This document shows positions 60,484-64,000 of a stretch of DNA of 64,000 nucleotides, piece by piece. Source of the DNA: Panaeolus papilionaceus (lineage: Eukaryota; Basidiomycota; Agaricomycetes; Agaricales). The notes beneath the pieces are model-generated. The model was not told the origin of the DNA and did no database searches. It saw only the letters and a list, made by a program, of their open reading frames with translations. Location of the stretch: the NCBI GenBank assembly GCA_015501605.1, contig JADNRZ010000011.1, positions 806,001 to 870,000 of the forward strand, read 5' to 3'. The position numbers and the translations under genes are program-made. The stretch's first letter is position 1, and the number at the start of each line of letters is the position of its first letter.

Positions 60484-61166
60484 AGGACTAGCACGGATTG
60501 CGTAAATCCATCATCCGTCCAGTTCCGATCCAATCCATGAACAAGGTCTGGGTATGGATCAAGTCCGGGTCAAATCTGCGGATTTATGGATATTTCCCTG
60601 ATATTAGTCTGATTTCAAGTTAATAATGATGTCATCAATGGAATCTCTATTGATCTTCCTTTTTGGGTTTATTTCTGAGAACGGTTTGCTATACCACAAC
60701 AGAAAGTCCACCTCTGAGTGTTTTGTCTTGAGTTAGTGTTTACCTGTTTGACAGTCAACCCATTCCTGCATCAGGAACAATTCAAAAAATACCAAATAAA
60801 CTTCATATGACTTTAAATAACTCAGATATACTTGAATTCGAGTTTATTCATTACAATAATTATTCTTGATTAGTTTGAACAACGGAATTTTGTTACCATC
60901 AAATAACATTAATAACATTGTCACATATGGGCCACAGTTTTGTTATCATGACTGCTCAACAACAAGCCAACATTTTGACCAGTTTTCAGCACAAGTATGC
61001 TCTCTTACACCAGTATTGTTCGTTTAACTAATGAAATTTGAGTTTCCAGTGAGTGGATCAAAACGGATGAATCCAATCCATCTGCGATCCATCCGGTTTC
61101 TGTCCAGATCCGTGACAAAATACGGATTGGATTTGGATTAGTCACGGTCACATCCATGCTAGTCCT
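60484..61166. mobile_element. 683-bp TIR element with TA duplication
   Basis: Inverted ends AGGACTAGCAYGGAT are flanked by TA (60482-60483, 61167-61168). Both arms are dense in ATCC/GGAT words. It lies between the 3' ends of DLD and the GH55 gene. No coding capacity; Tc1/mariner-type by target site only. Confidence 0.65.
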
Positions 61167-61289
61167 TAATTTGTAAGGGAGATCAGACTTGAAAACTCGC
61201 TGTGATCAAGAAAAGCATTGTCATAACTCAGATAGGAATATTCTACATACAATGTCCAAAAAATACACAAGAAAAACGAGCAATTCCCA

Positions 61290-64000
61290 TCACTTCTTCC
61301 TCCACGCAGTAACCGTAGATGCAAACCCGTTCAGGTTATCCTTCTGATTAACCTTCCCCTTCCTCTCCACACTCAACATCCAAGTCGAAGCCACAGTCGA
61401 CAAACTGTAAATTTCGACACACTTCTCCGACTCCTTGTCGATATTCAATATCTGGGCTTGACAATTACGAGTGTTGATACAGTCTTGGCTGTAGTTCTGA
61501 TATAATATACTAAGTTTAGGGGAAACGAGAGAAAGATCGTTGAAGTGGATGGACACTTACGACGAAGAAACTGTAGAGCCCTGCTCCATAGACGAGGATG
61601 TCCTTGGATTTTTCGATGTTGACGGCCCATGACGAGGCGTTCCCTTTGTATGGTTGGGGATCATTGAACCTGCCGTCAATGCTGAAAGGCGTGGGTGATG
61701 CTGGTAGGGGTTGATAATAGGGCTGAAGAAATTCATCGTCAACTAAATTTAAGGAAGGGGGTGATCTGGGGCGATCTAACATACGCTTTCAGTTTGAATC
61801 AGTCCCATGTAATGATTTTGAGCGTCAACGAGGTTGTATTGATACAAAACGTGGTGTTCAGCTAATTTAGTGAGTTTAAAAATTAATTCAGTAACTCAGT
61901 ACTTGACCTTTCGCTTTGTGCACATTTTACTCACAAGCTACAGAAAAAGAAATTTCAGAAACGCCCTATTGGTACTTCGAAGACGAATCTCACCTGTTCC
62001 AATCATCCACACAGGTCCATTCGATTCCGATAAAATACCTCGTCCAGAGTAAGAGCTCAGCATTTTTTCTCCTGGAATGTCGAGGTCATGATCGGCGTGC
62101 CACACCCAGGTTCCCTGTGCTACTCTTTTAGCATTACGCTGCTGGTAAATCGGTGGTGAGCCTACCTCGAAGTACCCAGTAGCATTTTCGGTGATGTGAA
62201 GGCTGAGGAAGGCAGCGTAGCAAGGGTCATAAGAGCCCGTCCTGTTCGTGGGGCATTTATCGGATTCTAGGTTGGTCCCTGTGCTCCCAGCAGTTCTGAT
62301 AATCCCAGAAAAAATGAATAAAGCCTACAACCACAAACACTGAAGTATCAAACCTGATATGACTGTCCCACATCCCTGAACCACCCTTGACGCCATGTGG
62401 ATCGGCGACGTTCCATTCCACGATGATAGCCCCTGCGGCTATAAAACTTGACATTTATCTCCTTATCTTCAGACGTTGACATAAAATCGTACCTGGCCCC
62501 ACAGTGGTGAAAACGACGTCTGTGATTTCCGTAATGCCTTGAGAACCCTTTTCACCAATTCTGACCACGACATGCGGGTTATCCATATCTTGGAATTTGG
62601 GACCTTTTCCCGCAATCACAGACCATACTTCTCCGACGAGCCTTGTTCCAGCAGGGATGGTGAGGGTGGAGCTCACGATGTAGAACCCTGCGTCAAGGAA
62701 AATGATTTTGCAACCTGAAAACTACGAGTTCCTTCAGATAGGAAGGGTGAAACAGAGCATAAAAAATATACCTTATTCAACACAGCCTGTAGAGCAGCGG
62801 TATCATCTGTGGCACCATCTCCAGCGGCACCATGGTCTCGAACACTGACAAACTGGTCAATGGCATAGTCTTCATATTGAGGGTGCCCACGGCTGACGAT
62901 CTTCCCCGACTTATCAAGGAGAACACTAGGCTTGTGCACAGACGCAATGCTGTTTTGCGTAAATTTTCCTTTAGAGCCGTGATACACATTTCCTTGAACC
63001 CACGTGTCGATGGTGTGTGTGTTATTGGGATTAGAGGTCCCAGGAAGGACGACAGTGCCGCCAACAACACCGACAGCCACTGGGACGTTATGTAGCTTGA
63101 CGTTATTCAACATGAGAGACCCATCAAGCGTCTTATTACTGGGTTGGGACGTCCTGATGAAGATTGGGGTATTGATAATAACGGCGTCGATAAACGCTTG
63201 GGCTCCTGTAGTCTAATAATAACGTTTAAATTTATTTACCAGAAACGAGCCTTGAAAAAACCTCACCTGTCCGTTTTTGCTTCCTTGTTGGATATCGAAC
63301 CCTACGCCACAGTTATTAATTTTGAGGTCTTGATATGTCCATCCTAGCAAAAAAGAAGAGTGTCAGAAAACCTGGCTTCTGTTGGAGAATGCAAAGCTGA
63401 GCGTACCCCAATTCCACACGCTGAAGACACCAGTTTGCGCGTCATTAATCGTAATATTTCTCACTGTGAATCTGTGCGTCTTCTCAGCGGCATGTGCACA
63501 ATGAACGGTATGCAGGACTCACTGTTGATTCCCTCCCCAAATTCCAAATTTGCCTCCATTGAAGACAAGATCTCCCATAAACCCACCACTGCACGAGATT
63601 AGTATTCCAATATAATTGTCTAAATGAAAACCAGTCAACGAACCTGCCATTTTCCATCCAGATACCTGAAGAATGCATGTAAGTCTATAGGACATCGTGT
63701 TGTTGTAATTGGCATACCTTGGTGAGCAGTATTCGGTGCTTTGGACATGAAAAACACGATATTGACGAGCGACGTGGCCTGCGCAACCTGCCAATGAATA
63801 CCAGTTCCTTGGGATTTTTCAGCTGGAACTCTGCAAAATGAACGTCAGAAAATAGCTGTTGCCTAACAGGCTATACAATGCTTACCGGGTCACGTCGATA
63901 ACAAAATTTCGGATTGAACGATGGCTGAAATTTTGTCAATCTCGTGTCCAGGTTTGTGCAGCGAGTATTAGAGCTTACAAGTTGTTGGTCGCGCCAAAGT
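61290..64000 (-). CDS. GH55 exo-beta-1,3-glucanase, 5' end beyond the window
   Basis: A secreted beta-helix enzyme that trims beta-1,3-glucan of fungal cell walls. The gene runs off the right edge, so the signal peptide is not seen. Upstream exons contain GIHWQVAQATSLVNIVF, GGFMGDLVFNGGKFGIWGG, KINNCGVGFDI and VSVRDHGAAGDGATDDTAALQ. Downstream exons, checked for phase, are 62432-62354, 62295-62166, 62114-61994, 61861-61785, 61722-61561, 61496-61290 (stop at 61290). They hold GAIIVEWNV, GMWDSHIR, YFE, GRGILSES, YNLVDAQNHYMGLIQTES and DNLNGFASTVTAW. One junction, the intron at about 62711-62773, joins phase 0 to a frame needing one extra base; see findings. Confidence 0.85.

Overview
The window is nuclear DNA of a filamentous basidiomycete, most likely an Agaricomycete. 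Genes are intron-rich with 50-75 nt introns. Recognisable families fit that group: a bacterial-like mushroom tyrosinase with a C-terminal lid, a lysine-specific M35 metalloprotease, a DUF6534 membrane protein, GH55 beta-1,3-glucanases, a prenylated PEX19 and mitochondrial dihydrolipoamide dehydrogenase. Exon-intron structures below were built by hand; where I give exon sums, the reading frame closes across every junction.

Layout. 1-7.4 kb is a gene region: tyrosinase (+), M35 protease (+), DUF6534 protein (-). 8.3-10.1 kb is a hAT-like element with perfect 8-bp target duplications. 11.8-14.1 kb holds a seven-exon secreted Cys-rich protein (-) with a 15-nt microexon, then tRNA-Thr(AGT). 14.4-40.7 kb is a large accessory region. 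It contains five copies of a small five-exon gene family (all on -, 143-145 aa) inside duplicated blocks, interleaved with a second duplicated block and many inverted-repeat elements: a Harbinger/Tourist-like MITE with a TA-flanked MITE nested inside it, a Mutator-like element carrying a helicase fragment, long-TIR fold-back elements nested in each other, and others. 40.8-64 kb returns to ordinary genes: a small conserved protein, a His-rich DUF7330-type membrane protein, two small hypotheticals, a half-length GH55 remnant, an F-box protein, a multispan membrane protein, PEX19, dihydrolipoamide dehydrogenase, and a GH55 gene running off the right edge.

The least ordinary system is the five-member small-gene array. 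Copies 1, 3 and 5 have complete frames with nearly identical exon lengths. Copy 2 is broken in its last exon by a 1,145-bp element; its exon halves add back to exactly 66 nt. Copy 4 has lost a splice donor, gained a stop and lost its 3' end. Because the blocks are paralogous, the other copies serve as empty sites that date and define insertions. The predicted protein has no signal peptide and looks like a small cytoplasmic beta-trefoil-type protein (inhibitor or lectin-like), but that fold is inference.

Housekeeping functions are peroxisomal membrane-protein import (PEX19) and the E3 component of mitochondrial 2-oxoacid dehydrogenases. Secreted or cell-wall functions are GH55, the M35 protease and the Cys-rich protein; tyrosinase serves phenol oxidation and melanin formation.
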